In this document: positions 31,700-42,708 of the stretch, piece by piece
Layout of the letters: every line of letters starts with the position of its first letter
How positions within the stretch are numbered: the first letter of the stretch is position 1
DNA from: Agelas oroides
Lineage: Eukaryota > Porifera > Demospongiae > Agelasida > Agelasidae
Direction of reading: 5' to 3'
NCBI GenBank assembly: GCA_949130485.1
Contig: OX422202.1
Location: 3,570,292 to 3,634,291, forward strand
Length of the DNA: 64,000 bases
Program-made: the position numbers and the translations under genes
Notes under the pieces: generated by a model
Seen by the model: only the letters and a program-made list of their open reading frames with translations
Databases searched by the model: none
Told to the model about the DNA's origin: nothing

Positions 31700-33408
31700 A
31701 CTCCCACCACCAAATTCAGATACCACTGCTTGTACTAAAGTGAATCTAGCAGATCCACTAATAGCGTCGGATAATGTTTGTAAATGCTACAATGTTAGAC
31801 ATAAAGAGGCTGATATTTGTTATAGTTGTAGCACAGTGCCAGGGATTTATGGTAGTAAGCAGACCAAGTCCGAGGGCAGAACCCGTGAATGAGGTTTGTT
31901 TAAATCCCTCCACCTGTGCTACATATGTCCCACCTAGTATAGTTTTAGTACTGTTTTACCCATACATCAGGTTGGGTTTAGCTGTGATATTTTCCCTCCC
32001 TGAGGGGTACAAGGGAAATTATGGCTCATAATTCCCGTCTCAATGTATTTTTAGTTTACACTACACTACATTGCCTTACTATAGGAAAGTTTTTATATGC
32101 AGTCATATGTATATATAATGTTTAAGTTACTGCATGTATAAACACTGTACACATAGTTTACAAAAACAACAGCATGCAAAGGACCAATCATGCAGGTGGG
32201 ATATGTATATAAGTAAACTGAATGTGCTGATATAACTAGTTGGTGGGTGGATATGTAAGCACAGACTTGCAATAACAGGATAATTATAGTGATGATGTTG
32301 TGCAGGCTATTACAAAAATGTTGTGCTTCTCCAGCACCCCATCTCCAGTGTGCAGTGGTATGGGGTACTACATGACACCACAAGGGTGTTGGTTTGTACT
32401 ATCTGGGTGTTACAAGTGAGATTCACAGCTAGAGTAAGTGTTACTCTCACCTCCTGTACCCCTTAGGCTCATATCAGCACCCTTTAAGTATAACCATTGA
32501 TCTTTGACAGTTGAGTGTATAACTTTGGCATTTTTGAACTCCAACAGTTTCAGTTCCTGCACCGTCTGACCCATGGTTGTAGTACAAGTAGGCAAGAGCT
32601 TTGATTGTTGGCACCCATCATGACATACGAAATACTCCTTGGTAACAGTAGAAACTTGGTGGAGACTGATGCAGATCATGGGATGGGAGAGGAAAGCATT
32701 TCAGATTATGAATAAAGAGCATAAGGCACAGTAAGATGTTCATATCCTCAGCAGCAATAGAGTTGGTAGGATGGGGTGAGAAAAGCACTTCATAACATAG
32801 CGATCTTCATACATGTTGTATGTGAGTGTATCCTCATGCCTGAAATTGAAACCAAATGTGACTTCAGATTATGAATGTCACTGCCTGTGGGTGCATTCCA
32901 CATCCATGCAGGTAAACAATGGGCATTCCAGGTTGAACTCACTAACAGTTACTGGATGTTACACCCATGGTCATTGTTCCAAGAATAAATGATTGCTTGT
33001 TTTACAAAGAAATTGAGCAATGTTTATAAATGACAGGTATTAAGCTAGCAAAGTACCATGAATATGATATTTCATGATGATTACTTGCTGAACAATGCCA
33101 TCTAAACTGATGGTACCAAACTTACGTAGGGAACAACTAGTACAATTTTACCATCATCCCTAGTTGTATGATCAACACCAAGCACCATACTTGCACCATC
33201 TCATCGTTCTTGTGTTTCTGCTCTACAAATTTTTAATTAGTAATTTCATTTGTATGTGTATAAAGGAAGTAGAGTGCATAATTTGTCATCTTGTTCTGGG
33301 AAAGGAAGATGTACAAATTAATAGGATGCACAAACTATTAAAAATGCTATGGTAGTTACTTTAACACAAGGCTACACAAAATATAGAAAAGTCTTGGTGC
33401 AGCAATTA
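31700..33408. other. Largely unassigned DNA
   Basis: No gene was recognised with confidence. On the minus strand 32666-32450 is bounded by an acceptor-like CATCTGCATCAG-type context (TCTGCATCAG) and a donor-like CAGGAG then GTGAGAG. It encodes QVSTVTKEYFVCHDGCQQSK and more without a stop. It may be an exon of an unknown gene. The rest shows nothing notable. Confidence 0.35.
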
Positions 33409-33626
33409 TACCTTAATGTTACTTTTAATTGCGCATACTAAATTTAGCGATTTTAGCGATCAGAGTCATTATTGCTAAAATAAGTACTCGCAATTAATAA
33501 ATTCCAATAAGGATATGTTGAATTAATTTTGGTTTCTGTTAAAAAAATTAATACACGCTAAACGAGGTGTATTCAAAATCGCTAAGTAATTATTAAGTAT
33601 GTGCAATTAAAAGTAACATTAAGGTA
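33409..33626. mobile_element. MITE with TA target duplication, 218 bp
   Basis: The left end CCTTAATGTTACTTTTAATT is inverted at the right as AATTAAAAGTAACATTAAGG, with TA on both sides. The interior is AT-rich with ATTTAGCGATTTTAGCGAT and its degenerate inverse. Confidence 0.9.
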
Positions 33627-34887
33627 TATTCACCAACACACCTCCATGGCATAAAACCAATCCAGGAAAAAACAATAGATCTTAGTCGCCAGGCTTTCTT
33701 TGTCAAACGTGTGGATGGCATGGCTAGGATGAGGTTATTATAACTGTCCTACTTACTGTATGCTCAACGGCACTACTGCTCACCTGTTACATAGAATCCT
33801 GTGAAAGGAAAGAGATCAACCCAAGAAAACCACAGAGCTGGTTCATCTGTTGGATTGACAGCACACAGTACAAAGTCAACGTTCAGCACCTTATTAATGA
33901 GTTGACAAAGCAGAAGCCAAGTCGGAAGACTGTAAGGATCCTGATGAGGGAGACGTTCCGTGGGAGGGGACACTGGATGCTAACTGATCCACCTCCAGTC
34001 ATGGAAGTGATAGCGGTTTTCCCACCAATGAAGTAAGCAAATTTAATATGTAAGTCTTTTACCATTCTACCATGCATTGTGTGCACACTTAATTGTGACC
34101 TGTTGAGCATAAATCTCTGGCACATTTCATATTATGCAAATATGGAGGTAGCCCTGTATTTTCTGTGCTAAAAAACTAGAGGGACGACACAAAATAATAT
34201 ACTCTTCTGTGCGATTAGCAACAAATTCATGTTCTGACTTGCTTTTATAATTTAGGGTTTCAATTATTTAACTTGGTCTCTGTCAACACACTACTGCATA
34301 TTTGTGAGTGTGCCAGTTTTCACTCAGCAGATCACATTTTATTGTCATGCTCTACAAACATAGCCTATACCACATGCAATTAGTACTGCCGTACTGCCAT
34401 TTGGTAATGCTACAATAGACCTTTGCCTACCTGACTACAATGGGACTTGGTCTGACCAGTGCAATGGTTGTGCATGTGAACCATATCTCAATGTAGTTTG
34501 GCCATGCTATCCATCATGCATTGATGTGAATGATCATAAAGTCCTGATTCCACTAAATTCGTCTCCTGATAGTGCATCAGTCGCTTCCAGAGCTGGTTGC
34601 TCTGTTGTATGTTGTTATTAGCTACTTGTTCAATTGTTTGCTTCAGGGGCATCAAGTCGCTGTAAACATGACATGGGCATTCTTTTGTGATTAAAAAAAT
34701 GCGGGGAATCACTTGAAAGAGCGCCCACCTTTCTCTTTGGTAAAGTGCTCCACCTATGAAGCTCTTCCGTGAGACCATGGTACATTCAAGCAACTGACTC
34801 AGCTTGAGAAACAATGATTATAGTAGAGGTTGGGTTTTTCAGTGCCATGTAACATATATGGTGGCTGAGGAGGGCCATTCCATTCTT
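33627..34887. other. Unassigned DNA
   Basis: Overlapping minus-strand frames at 33773-34125 include a possible donor (AACAG then GTGAGC at 33779-33788), but no domain is visible. Nothing else was recognised. Confidence 0.35.
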
Positions 34888-35000
34888 CCAATCTCAGCAT
34901 TTCCCAGCTTGATGTTTCCAATCTCAGCATTTCCAGTCTGAACATTTCCAATTTGAGCATTTCCAATTCTTTCAATATTACCAATTTGAACATTTCCAAT
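34888..35000. repeat. 15-bp minisatellite (TTTCCAATCTGAGCA)
   Basis: Six to seven imperfect units, for example CATTTCCAGTCTGAA and CATTTCCAATTTGAG. The minus-strand Leu/Glu/Met-rich frame across it is a product of the repeat. Confidence 0.85.
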
Positions 35001-35462
35001 CTTGATATGATACACCACAACCCGACGCGAAGAGTGTGAAGCTTGCCATCCATTGAAATTGTCGAGTAGTTAATATACGAGACACTCTGTTGACAAGATG
35101 CTGCAAAAATGCTGCAATCGGCAGTACACATTAACATGCAGCTGCATTCTGCCTAGTCTCATTCCCAAACCACAGACTGTATGCGTTATAAGGAAATGAG
35201 AAAATGGTATTTGCTGGCTTCCATCCACTTCAAGCTAGTCCTTCACTTTAGGCAGCTTACCTACTGCATTCATTGAAGTGAATTATTTGTGATTCTGATC
35301 AACTTTCCATGCAACTTTCCATGCAAACTTTGGTGATCCGAGGACTGTCGTTTTGGCATCCTTCACTTTATTACTAGCTATAGGACTGCCAGAGTCCAGT
35401 ACATTTTATATATTACCGATATCACAAATAACATTATGTAAAACTGTTAATGTTTTATTTAA

Positions 35463-36403
35463 GGTAGGACAACCTTGAATCACAAATCTCCGAGTCATGT
35501 GGACGGATGGTTGGGTAATGTCTAAGTGTACACAAGATTCACAAAAAGTTTGTACCAAACTGCTTTCCCTACCTGATAATGCCAAAAAACTCAATTTTTA
35601 GTCCCTCAGCTAAAATAAAAATTTGCACCCTCTCCAAGGCTCCACCCCCAGTCTGACCACATCATCAACACACACACAAAACAAGTAAAAACTTTACGTA
35701 TGGATTTGTCCTGGGACCACTTCAATTCCAGTCTACAGGCCAAAACACACTATGCTGGCTTTCAAGAAAAATTTGACACACCTCCACTCAAACCAACCAA
35801 AACTGAGCCCAGTTTCAGAAAACTCAACTCACCCCCTACAAAACTATGTATGCTTTTTCCCGCTCACCTCCAGGCCAGGGAGTTATGCCCACAAACCTAC
35901 TCCCTGTCATTGCCCCTAGAATGGAGCCAAGTTACACACATTCCCGCTAGCATAAAGTCGGGCGGGGCCTACAACCCTGAAAAGTCAGCTTTCTACAGTA
36001 CCTTTGCCAGACAACTGTGTGATGATAACCGTCTTCCAGGATGGCTCTCTGCCTTTCCACCACACTCACAAACATTCAAGCCCACTCAGGCAAGCTTTGC
36101 ACACACAAATAGCCAACCGTCACATTCAACGAGCTAGAAAATCTACTTAGTGAGTTGTTTTTTTTGTTTATTTTTAAGTGTTGGAGGATTTCTTCAAAGT
36201 TCCGCCCAGCCACATGAAAGTGCCGCCAGACCACTACAAAGGGCCACAGGCCACATCAAAGGGACACGCCCCCTTGTTCCGGTTGCCGCCATGGGAAAGT
36301 GTAAACAAGCCAATGAATTTCAATCGTGCCATTATGGTCACCTGACCTCATTAATTATTCATGAGCGGAATCGGCCCAATTCGCAATTCAAGGTTGTCCT
36401 ACC
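35463..36403. mobile_element. TTAA-flanked TIR element, 941 bp (piggyBac-like, non-autonomous)
   Basis: The ends GGTAGGACAACCTTGAAT and its inverse ATTCAAGGTTGTCCTACC are flanked by TTAA on both sides (35459-35462, 36404-36407), the target-site rule of piggyBac-type elements. There is no DDD transposase. One ORF (35700-36137, plus) lies inside. A GC-richer right third contains several ACA-rich and GGGCCACAGG-like short repeats. Confidence 0.75.
35700..36137 (+). CDS. 145-aa ORF inside the TTAA element, unknown
   Basis: The ATG starts MDLSWDHFNSSLQAKTHYAG. The frame runs 145 codons to TAG. It is Pro/Ser/Thr-rich with blocks such as LEWSQVTHIPASIKSGGAYN and FYSTFARQLCDDNRLPGWLS. Codon usage looks plausible for a gene and the frame is uninterrupted despite lying in a non-autonomous element. 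No family was recognised. It may be a captured host exon or a mobile-element accessory protein. Confidence 0.4.
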   Translation: MDLSWDHFNSSLQAKTHYAGFQEKFDTPPLKPTKTEPSFRKLNSPPTKLCMLFPAHLQARELCPQTYSLSLPLEWSQVTHIPASIKSGGAYNPEKSAFYSTFARQLCDDNRLPGWLSAFPPHSQTFKPTQASFAHTNSQPSHSTS

Positions 36404-36407
36404 TTAA

Positions 36408-37069
36408 GTTGATGAAAATTGCTTCTTTCACTACTTTCGCTGCATTGAAAGTGGTTGCTATGCAGGTAGTTACCCTGTAATGTTTGTTTGTTTGTTTTTT
36501 GCTTTAGCTATATATTAGCATAATGCAGGGCCTTCCTGAAAATCAGTTACGAAGCTGAAGAAAACATCCCGTAAAAATAATAATTTCATCTATCTATCTA
36601 TCTATCCACAATACAATCAGTTATCACATAGCTAATGCATCGGCCCACAGGGCCTCGGCTTTACGTAATAACCTTATGTATAAGGATATTTAATTTAAAT
36701 TTACCACATTGAGTTATAAGATTGGTCACGCAATGCTAACATTATGGGCTGGGGGCTGTAGCAAGCTGTAGGTAGCTATATAGTGTGGCCAAAGTCACAC
36801 ACATAAGCACACAGCACGTAGGGGACTGGGGGCATGCTCCCCATGAAATTTTTTTCTAATTACATGCTCAGACATCGTTTTTTTTAGCATTTTTGGGCAT
36901 ATTTTCTGTATAATTCTTGGCAAGCAGGAATTCAGAAGTTACTACACGTCCACAATGACGTAGCTAGTGATCGCAGATTGCACGTAACTTAGCGCACACA
37001 GCAGCCATTAAGCATTAAGTTCAAGGTTCACGGTCAAAAAAGTGCAGCATGCTAAGACCCTGTAGCCTA
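36408..37069. other. Unassigned DNA with microsatellite and dispersed repeat copy 3
   Basis: A (TATC)n tract lies at 36588-36607 and TTTG repeats at 36481-36498. 36790-36905 contains GGGGACTGGGGGCATGCTCC, then GAAATTT and ATGCTCAGA, a decayed copy of the GGGGGCATGC family. No gene was seen. Confidence 0.6.
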
Positions 37070-37390
37070 CTTCTGTGGTCAGCCAGTAGCTACTAACACG
37101 CTGCCGAGCTTCACAGATGATACCCTGTGGTCAGCCAGTATTAACACAATACCAGCTTCACAAGTACAGTTGATACCCTGTGGCCAGCCAGTACTAGCAG
37201 CTTCACAGTTGATACTCTGTGGTCAGCCAGTACTGATACCCTGTGGTCAACCAGTACTAACATGCCACCTAGTTTCACAGTTGATAGCTACCTTGTGGTC
37301 AGCCAGTACTAACACGCTACCCAGTTTCACTGCCGATACCCTGTGGTCAGCCAGTAGTAACCCACTTTACGGTTGATACCCTGTGGTTGA
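37070..37390. repeat. ~50-bp degenerate minisatellite, eight copies
   Basis: Units centre on GATACCCTGTGGTCAGCCAG followed by TACTAACACGCTACC and AGTTTCACAGTT. Lengths vary from about 25 to 60 bp. Confidence 0.9.
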
Positions 37391-38130
37391 CCTTATGACT
37401 ACATTTACACACTTTACTGGCTGCCCACAGTTTGGACAAGTGCATGACAAAACCTTTGAGCATGATCAGTGATAGCTACTTCACACCCAAGAGCACACAT
37501 AAGAGAAAAGGAGGGTGTAATTTATTGAAACCAGCAGAATCCCCCCCCACATGTGGAATGTTGGTAGCTAGCTAGTAGTGGAAGCATATACTTTTGTATA
37601 TGTATTCAGTCATTATGCTTGTAGCTTCCCTTCCATATTTCACACTTAGTGAAGCCATATGTGCAGGTCATGTAACTGGAAGTTCTACAGACAGGAGATT
37701 CTGCCGCCACTGTTCTATTGACTTTCTTTCAATGGCTTCTCAGTTGGCTCCTGCATAAATGAAGAGGAATGTTATCTGTTACCAACTTGAGCTCGGAAAA
37801 TAACTTGCCGATGTTTTGACTAAATGCTCCAGTCATCATCAGGCGAAAGTGAAGAGTGTGAACAGACACTGCTATTTATAGCCATGCACTACTGAGGATA
37901 CACGCAACTATTGAGAGGTAATTACACATTCTTCCCCCCTCCCTTTTTTCTTATGAGCTTTTGATGGCCCACATAGTATAAAGTGTTAGTGCACTTACAT
38001 GGCAGTTTCCAATACCTCCATAAGCACTATCTTTTCAGCTTGTCTGTAAACAGGATTATCATATCAACTTGTTTCTTCAGTGTAACCACAGGAACCAGTT
38101 TCCTCCTTTCCCATCAGATTATCTGATATC
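37391..38130. other. Unassigned DNA with fragments of two repeat families
   Basis: 37985-38100 is a decayed relative of the 20469-20917 element (TTGTCTGTAAACAGGATTA, CAACTTGTTTCTTCAGTG). The minus-strand motif at 37808-37846 is listed separately. No gene was seen. Confidence 0.5.
37808..37846 (-). ncRNA. Hammerhead-like motif, possibly Penelope-type remnant
   Basis: On the minus strand CGCCTGATGATGACTGGAGC is followed by ATTTAGTCAAAACATCGGC. CTGATGA, a short stem (GACT/AGTC) and an A-rich partner are placed as in the hammerhead core, and ACATCGGC resembles the sequence that follows it in Penelope-like retroelements. The expected GAAA appears as AAAA, so cleavage is doubtful. No Penelope RT was found nearby. 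Confidence 0.3.
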
Positions 38131-38356
38131 AAGAGCGCATAAGAACGGGCGGCTAGAGTAAGAGCGTGTAACTCCAATAGAAGCCCGTAGTCCGGTCAAA
38201 ATTATTGAACAGTTACTAAAAATAGAATGCTCGACACGTGCTTAGCAACAACGGCTTATGTCTACGCACATTTGTGCAGTACGTGTTACTATTTTTAGTA
38301 CGGTTCAATAATTCCGACCAGTTTCAAATTTACGTAGCCCGTTCTTATGCGCTCTT
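38131..38356. mobile_element. TIR element, AAGAGCGCATAAGAACGGG ends, 226 bp
   Basis: The left end is inverted at the right (CCCGTTCTTATGCGCTCTT). A second inner inverted pair (GGTCAAAATTATTGAACAG ... ACTAAAAATAG) follows. No clear target duplication was seen; GATAT occurs on both sides. Confidence 0.8.
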
Positions 38357-38749
38357 GTGATATATATGGTTACTTCAACAAGAGTAGGGCTGCAAACTCC
38401 AACAAGGTAACACATTGTGGTTTTGTATTAGTACTATAGGCAAATTTCAAGTCATAACTAATCTTACAAGAGCTGTCCATGATGATTGTCATGTTGCTGC
38501 TCCATGCACAATATTTTCTGGGAGGGACATTTTAGTGTAGTTCATAGGGAGCTATATATCACAGTAATTAACTATACAGTAAAATTCGTGAGCAAAAATA
38601 GCGATAGCCTCATTTTCAGGCCCTTTGTCACATGTTCGTGAAAAGAGATATTGAATGAAGCTGCATCTCAGTTCACTGGCCAGTTAAAACAATGGACACC
38701 CGATCATGCTGAGTACTTTTCAAGTGTCATCCAACTATACTTCAAAGCT

Positions 38750-38950
38750 CCTAATTATGACAATTTTCAACATCACAATGTATTCCAAGGTTACACCACA
38801 GTATGGTTGTAAGGTGATCTGGGTTGCTTTCTTACCTTCCTGTCCAACTGTCTTATGCAGTCTCCAATGTCTCCACATAGCTGTGACCACTCTATATCTG
38901 TTCAGCTTGTCTGCAACCAAGGATTACCACTCTGCGGTTAACTGTAGCAC
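38750..38950. repeat. Decayed relative of the 20469-20917 element
   Basis: It shares TTGTCTGCAACCAAGGATTA, CCACTCTGCGGTTAACTG and TATGGTTGTAAGGTGATCTG in corresponding order. The overlapping plus and minus ORFs are not genes. Confidence 0.6.
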
Positions 38951-39291
38951 CATGGCAGATCTACCTTGCAAATGAAAGCTTCATTTACCAATAAGTCTGG
39001 ACAAGTGACTCTAGACAGCAGAAGCAGTCGGTGTACCTCCACGTACTTCAGAACTCCAAGTAGTTGAAGGATAGAAGTGTTATAGCTACAATGCATCATG
39101 GGTTATGGAGGATATGAATTATGTCTCAGGAGATAGTGGGTTCATATCCCAGGGTGCTCCAAGCAGTTTATTTTCTGGCCCGTACCACTGTTTAGGGTGC
39201 AGTTTAAATTTGCAAATATATTATATAATGTTATTTAAACATAAGCATACAACTAAATTAAAACTGGCAATATATATATAAAGTCACAAAA

Positions 39292-40850
39292 AAGTTTGCC
39301 AAACGCAAACAAGCACATGTAGGGATGAAATCCTCAAAAACCAACCAAACAAGACGGGAACGACACCACAATACTTTTACACCATCCCTACATCTTGTGC
39401 CATTTTGCCAAAACTGTGTGTTTGTATTTGTTTTTTAGTTGTGTGTAGAAGAGGGTTGTCTTGTAGATGGAAGGGTGTGGCGTGGGTGTGTTGTGCATAG
39501 TGAGTATGTTGTGTTGTTGGTGGTTGCTACTGAGTGTAGCAGGTATGGTCCAAGTTGTGTGTAGAAGGTGTGGAGTGAGTGAGGAGTGGTGAGTGTGTGT
39601 GTTATGTTGGAATGTGCATTATGTTGTTAAGTTTTATGCCTGTTTAGCATGATAGATATGGGTTGTCTTGTATACAGGTGGCTGTGAAGTGAGTAGCGGT
39701 AATTTTGTAATGCTTTGTGAAGGATGGGTTATTTTGTGAGATAGTTGAATGGAGTGAAGTACTATGTTTGTTTGTGGTTGGTGTGGGCTAATAAGTACAA
39801 ATGTAGAGGGTTTTGTGTTGTGTACAGGTGGCAAAATGGCACAAGATGTAGGGATGGTGTAAAAGTATTGTGGTGTCGTTCCCGTCTTGTTTGGTTGGTT
39901 TTTGAGGATTTCATCCCTACATGTGCTTGTTTGCGTTTGGCAAACTTTTTTGTGACTTGTTTCTGTTGTTTTTTTTGTTGTTGTTGTGTAACCACACCCC
40001 AAGTGAAATGACTTGTTATGTAGTTTATTGTTGATGTTGATGGATTTCTGGAGGATGTTAGCTGTTTGCACTTATCCACTTGACAATGGAATCATGGGTG
40101 TAACTGTTGTCTAATTGGGTATGTGCATGTGTGTGTGAGTGGTTGTTCTAAGGCACTGTGGTATATACATGACTGTCTACCTGTTCTGTTGTATGACAGG
40201 GTTGTAACACTGTATGTTGTGTGTTGTCCAAGGAACAGTTTCTATAGCTGGTTATACATTGTGGGCAGGTGTGTGTAGGTTGTGTATGGTGGGTGGCAGG
40301 TACATAGGTCATAAAGAGGTAAGGCATAACTGTGGTAAAGGAACCCTTGGAGAGTAAGAGTGTTTTTCCGGGTTCTTCCAGTACTTGTTACGGGACGCTT
40401 GCCTTTTGCTTTCTTTGTTTCGCAGATAGTTCTGCTTATCCCGCGCCCGTTTCTTGTGGACGTTACGCATACTGCGTTCCTTGTCAAATCCAGCACAAGT
40501 ACGTCAACTGCTGTATGAAAGTAGCAACATATGCAATCGTTTGGGAATCAATCGATCGTCAAGTTCTCTACGGAAGTAGAATAACCGCAGCTGCATGCCA
40601 ACTTCACGTGCTGTAGCTGTTGAACTTCTGTTGACGTAATCGCTATGAATATTCTATTCTAACAAAATGGCGTATAGCAGCAAGCATAAGCGTGGGGTTA
40701 CCTGAGAATCGCCGATTAATTCGACTTCTTTCTTTGAGAACGATGAGTGGTGGGTACAATACCCAGTAATTTATGCTGATCTTTCGCGTTTGAATCGTTG
40801 TAATAGCTTCAGCCGTTGTCGTGCTATCGTGGTGAGCAAAGAAGAAGAAG

Positions 40851-40881
<31 letters not shown>

Positions 40882-40950
40882 CAGAAGATAGACGATTTGC
40901 CTTTTTTAGCGACTTGACTGTCAGGTACTTAGCGATGCTTTCCAGCAAAT
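39292..40950. repeat. 1.5-kb recent duplication, copy 2
   Basis: Partner of 29833-31371, including the inverted-repeat unit (39291-39960) and the Lys/Arg-rich minus-strand segment. It is not enclosed by the GGCCACTCC TIRs. The extra ~128 bp at 40810-40937 fits the reading frame of the minus-strand gene, so this copy is more likely ancestral. Confidence 0.9.
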
Positions 40951-41032
40951 TTAACGATCCTGTTGCCCATGGAAGCACTCGATAATGTCTGATATGGCTC
41001 ATGGAGGCCGTTGACTTATCTAACGCGGACAT
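40643..41032 (-). CDS. 129-aa ORF with poly-Phe tract, unknown; probable gene 5' end
   Basis: The minus-strand ATG at 41032 follows AAAATGGCGGCCACATTC-type leader sequence. The protein starts MSALDKSTASMSHIRHYRVL, has a Leu/Lys-rich helix (LNLLESIAKYLTVKSLKKAN), then 14 Phe encoded by a TTC repeat, then TTIQTRKISINYWVLYPPLI and a basic tail ending FVRIEYS. The shortened relative at 31195-31389 lacks the first part through a 128-bp deletion. The gene lies 140 bp downstream of the patatin gene, same strand. The Phe tract is a trinucleotide repeat and may vary in length. No family was recognised. Splicing inside the ORF is possible. Confidence 0.4.
40838..40880. repeat. (GAA)n microsatellite, ~14 units
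   Basis: GAAGAAGAAGAAGAAGAAGA on the plus strand. On the minus strand it encodes poly-Phe in the ORF ending at 40643. Confidence 0.95.
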
Positions 41033-41172
41033 TTCGAGCGTGTCATTTGTGCACTTTGAATGTGGCCGCCATTTTTTTTCGGGGTCATCCCTACATATGG
41101 CGTACTACCGTACGCCATGATATAGCTACACACCAATGACAATTATCAAAGTACCATCTACAACAATGCCAG

Positions 41173-42708
41173 TCAGTTTTCCATAACAGCTGCCAAGACC
41201 TGATCCATTTTTTCAGTGTGATTTTCCAGCATGTACAACATCGTTGTGTACAACATTTCGATTAACTTTTTATCATCGGTTTCAATGAAATCAACATTCT
41301 CAATTTTGGGATTAACACGACTGTATTTAGCTCCAATCGCTTTTGCAAAAGCCTCACCACGTGCAACCACTTCTCCAGATGGTTGGGTTGTTTGACTGAT
41401 GCATAACTTGAGAGTTTTCCAGATTGTAGACATATTTGTTAGCAGAAACTGAAGCCCCATTTTGGTTGTCAGCAGTTCATTAGCAAGTTCAAGCTCCCTA
41501 AAATCATTTTCCATGGCGAATGCCTCATTCAATTCAGTTGCAGGTGGACCCCCCTCAAAAATCACGGGTGGCTGGACTAATTCCTCTGAATCCTGCTTTA
41601 TTAACCACTCAAGAACCCTACGATCAGTGGTATCAAGTGTTAGTATACGTAACAGCTCAGGATCAATGTCTGCTTTACGTTGGTCAATCGAAAATGGTTC
41701 TGGTGGGACATAACCACAACCAAGTGAAATCACAGCCTTCACATTCGCCTTGCTTTGCTTTTTTGTGAAGTAACTCTGCATGTCCACAAGCGCATCTACT
41801 GTTGGGTTATTGGCAATGAAACCACCATCAATAAATTTTCCAAATGGATGAAAATAAGGCACAGCAGCTGAAGTAGCTCGTGCAGCCTCCCAAATGTGTC
41901 GTTCATCAGGACCCTTTTGCCCATCGTCAGGAGGACCTCCATATGTACGCATTATGTGCAGCTTTGGTGGTAAGGTGTCAGCAAGTGTTGTCATCACAGC
42001 AACATTGTACTCTTTGATGTCGGACATGACCTTTTCTTGAAAGGTATCTTTCATGACCTTGTCAACCTGACTATTGGAAAAAGGTAGTTTCCCGCCTAAA
42101 ACGCTGTCTTTTAGCTCGAAGTACATCTGGCGGCCGTTAATGGGGCTTTTTCCAATAGCAAGAGCAAGGGCTGCGATTCCTCCCGTACTATTTCCAGCGA
42201 TCCAGTTGAAATACGACAGAAAGGGCTTTGATCCCGGGTACAGCTGTTCGCGTCGTTTGTCCAACTCGATAACAGCCTGGATGAACACCAGTCCTCGAAT
42301 TCCACCACCATCTAGGCAGAGTAAAAATACGTCGTCATCGTCTGGCTTGGGTGGCGGCTTTGCAGTTTTGCGAGGCCTGGCTTCGAGATTCTTGCGTAGT
42401 TTCAAAACCTTTTCAATTATCTCTCGGCATGAAGAATGTGCTACCTCTAGAGGCGTTTTTCCATTCCGGTTTTTAAGTCTGAGGTTCGCATCAAAGACAA
42501 TAAGCAGTTTCACCAGCAGGGTGTTTCCATTTCTTGCGGCAATGTGCAGCGGTGTATCATCATAAACCAGATGATGCCTATTTCTTCCACGATAGCGACT
42601 GTTAGGATCGGCTCCCGCAACAAGCGCTTTCGTAGCATCAGAAATGTGTCCTTCTTCTACGGCTTCGATCAACTTCTCGTCTTGGCTTCCCCAATGATGC
42701 GTGGCCAT
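41173..42708 (-). CDS. Ankyrin-patatin phospholipase, iPLA2 (PLA2G6)-type
   Basis: 511 codons in one exon, start ATG at 42708 (MATHHWGSQDEKLIEAVEEG), stop at 41173. Residues ~10-105 form about two ankyrin repeats (DTPLHIAARNGNTLLVKLLI, GKTPLEVA). The patatin domain runs from ~128. It has the oxyanion loop CLDGGGIRGL (134-139), nucleophile Ser174 in GNSTGG, and Asp294 in FIDGGFIANNPT, the Ser-Asp dyad. Spacing and text resemble animal calcium-independent phospholipase A2 beta, which hydrolyses sn-2 acyl chains of membrane phospholipids. The ankyrin region is much shorter than the seven to eight repeats of vertebrate PLA2G6, and the lack of introns suggests a retrocopy or a sponge-expanded family. 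The frame is fully intact. The role (lipid remodelling, immune signalling) is inferred. Confidence 0.93.
   Translation of the reverse strand: MATHHWGSQDEKLIEAVEEGHISDATKALVAGADPNSRYRGRNRHHLVYDDTPLHIAARNGNTLLVKLLIVFDANLRLKNRNGKTPLEVAHSSCREIIEKVLKLRKNLEARPRKTAKPPPKPDDDDVFLLCLDGGGIRGLVFIQAVIELDKRREQLYPGSKPFLSYFNWIAGNSTGGIAALALAIGKSPINGRQMYFELKDSVLGGKLPFSNSQVDKVMKDTFQEKVMSDIKEYNVAVMTTLADTLPPKLHIMRTYGGPPDDGQKGPDERHIWEAARATSAAVPYFHPFGKFIDGGFIANNPTVDALVDMQSYFTKKQSKANVKAVISLGCGYVPPEPFSIDQRKADIDPELLRILTLDTTDRRVLEWLIKQDSEELVQPPVIFEGGPPATELNEAFAMENDFRELELANELLTTKMGLQFLLTNMSTIWKTLKLCISQTTQPSGEVVARGEAFAKAIGAKYSRVNPKIENVDFIETDDKKLIEMLYTTMLYMLENHTEKMDQVLAAVMEN

Noticed and set aside
31584..31892. 102-aa plus-strand ORF with Cys-containing segment
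   Set aside because: Its first third is the hairpin element at 31606-31699, and no domain is visible in the remainder.
32450..32666. Firm exon call on the minus strand
   Set aside because: Splice-like borders exist, but no family was recognised and no neighbouring exon could be joined, so it is only mentioned under the unassigned stretch.
37070..37390. Repeat array as a CRISPR or regulatory array
   Set aside because: Units are degenerate with variable length and shared linkers, so this is a minisatellite.
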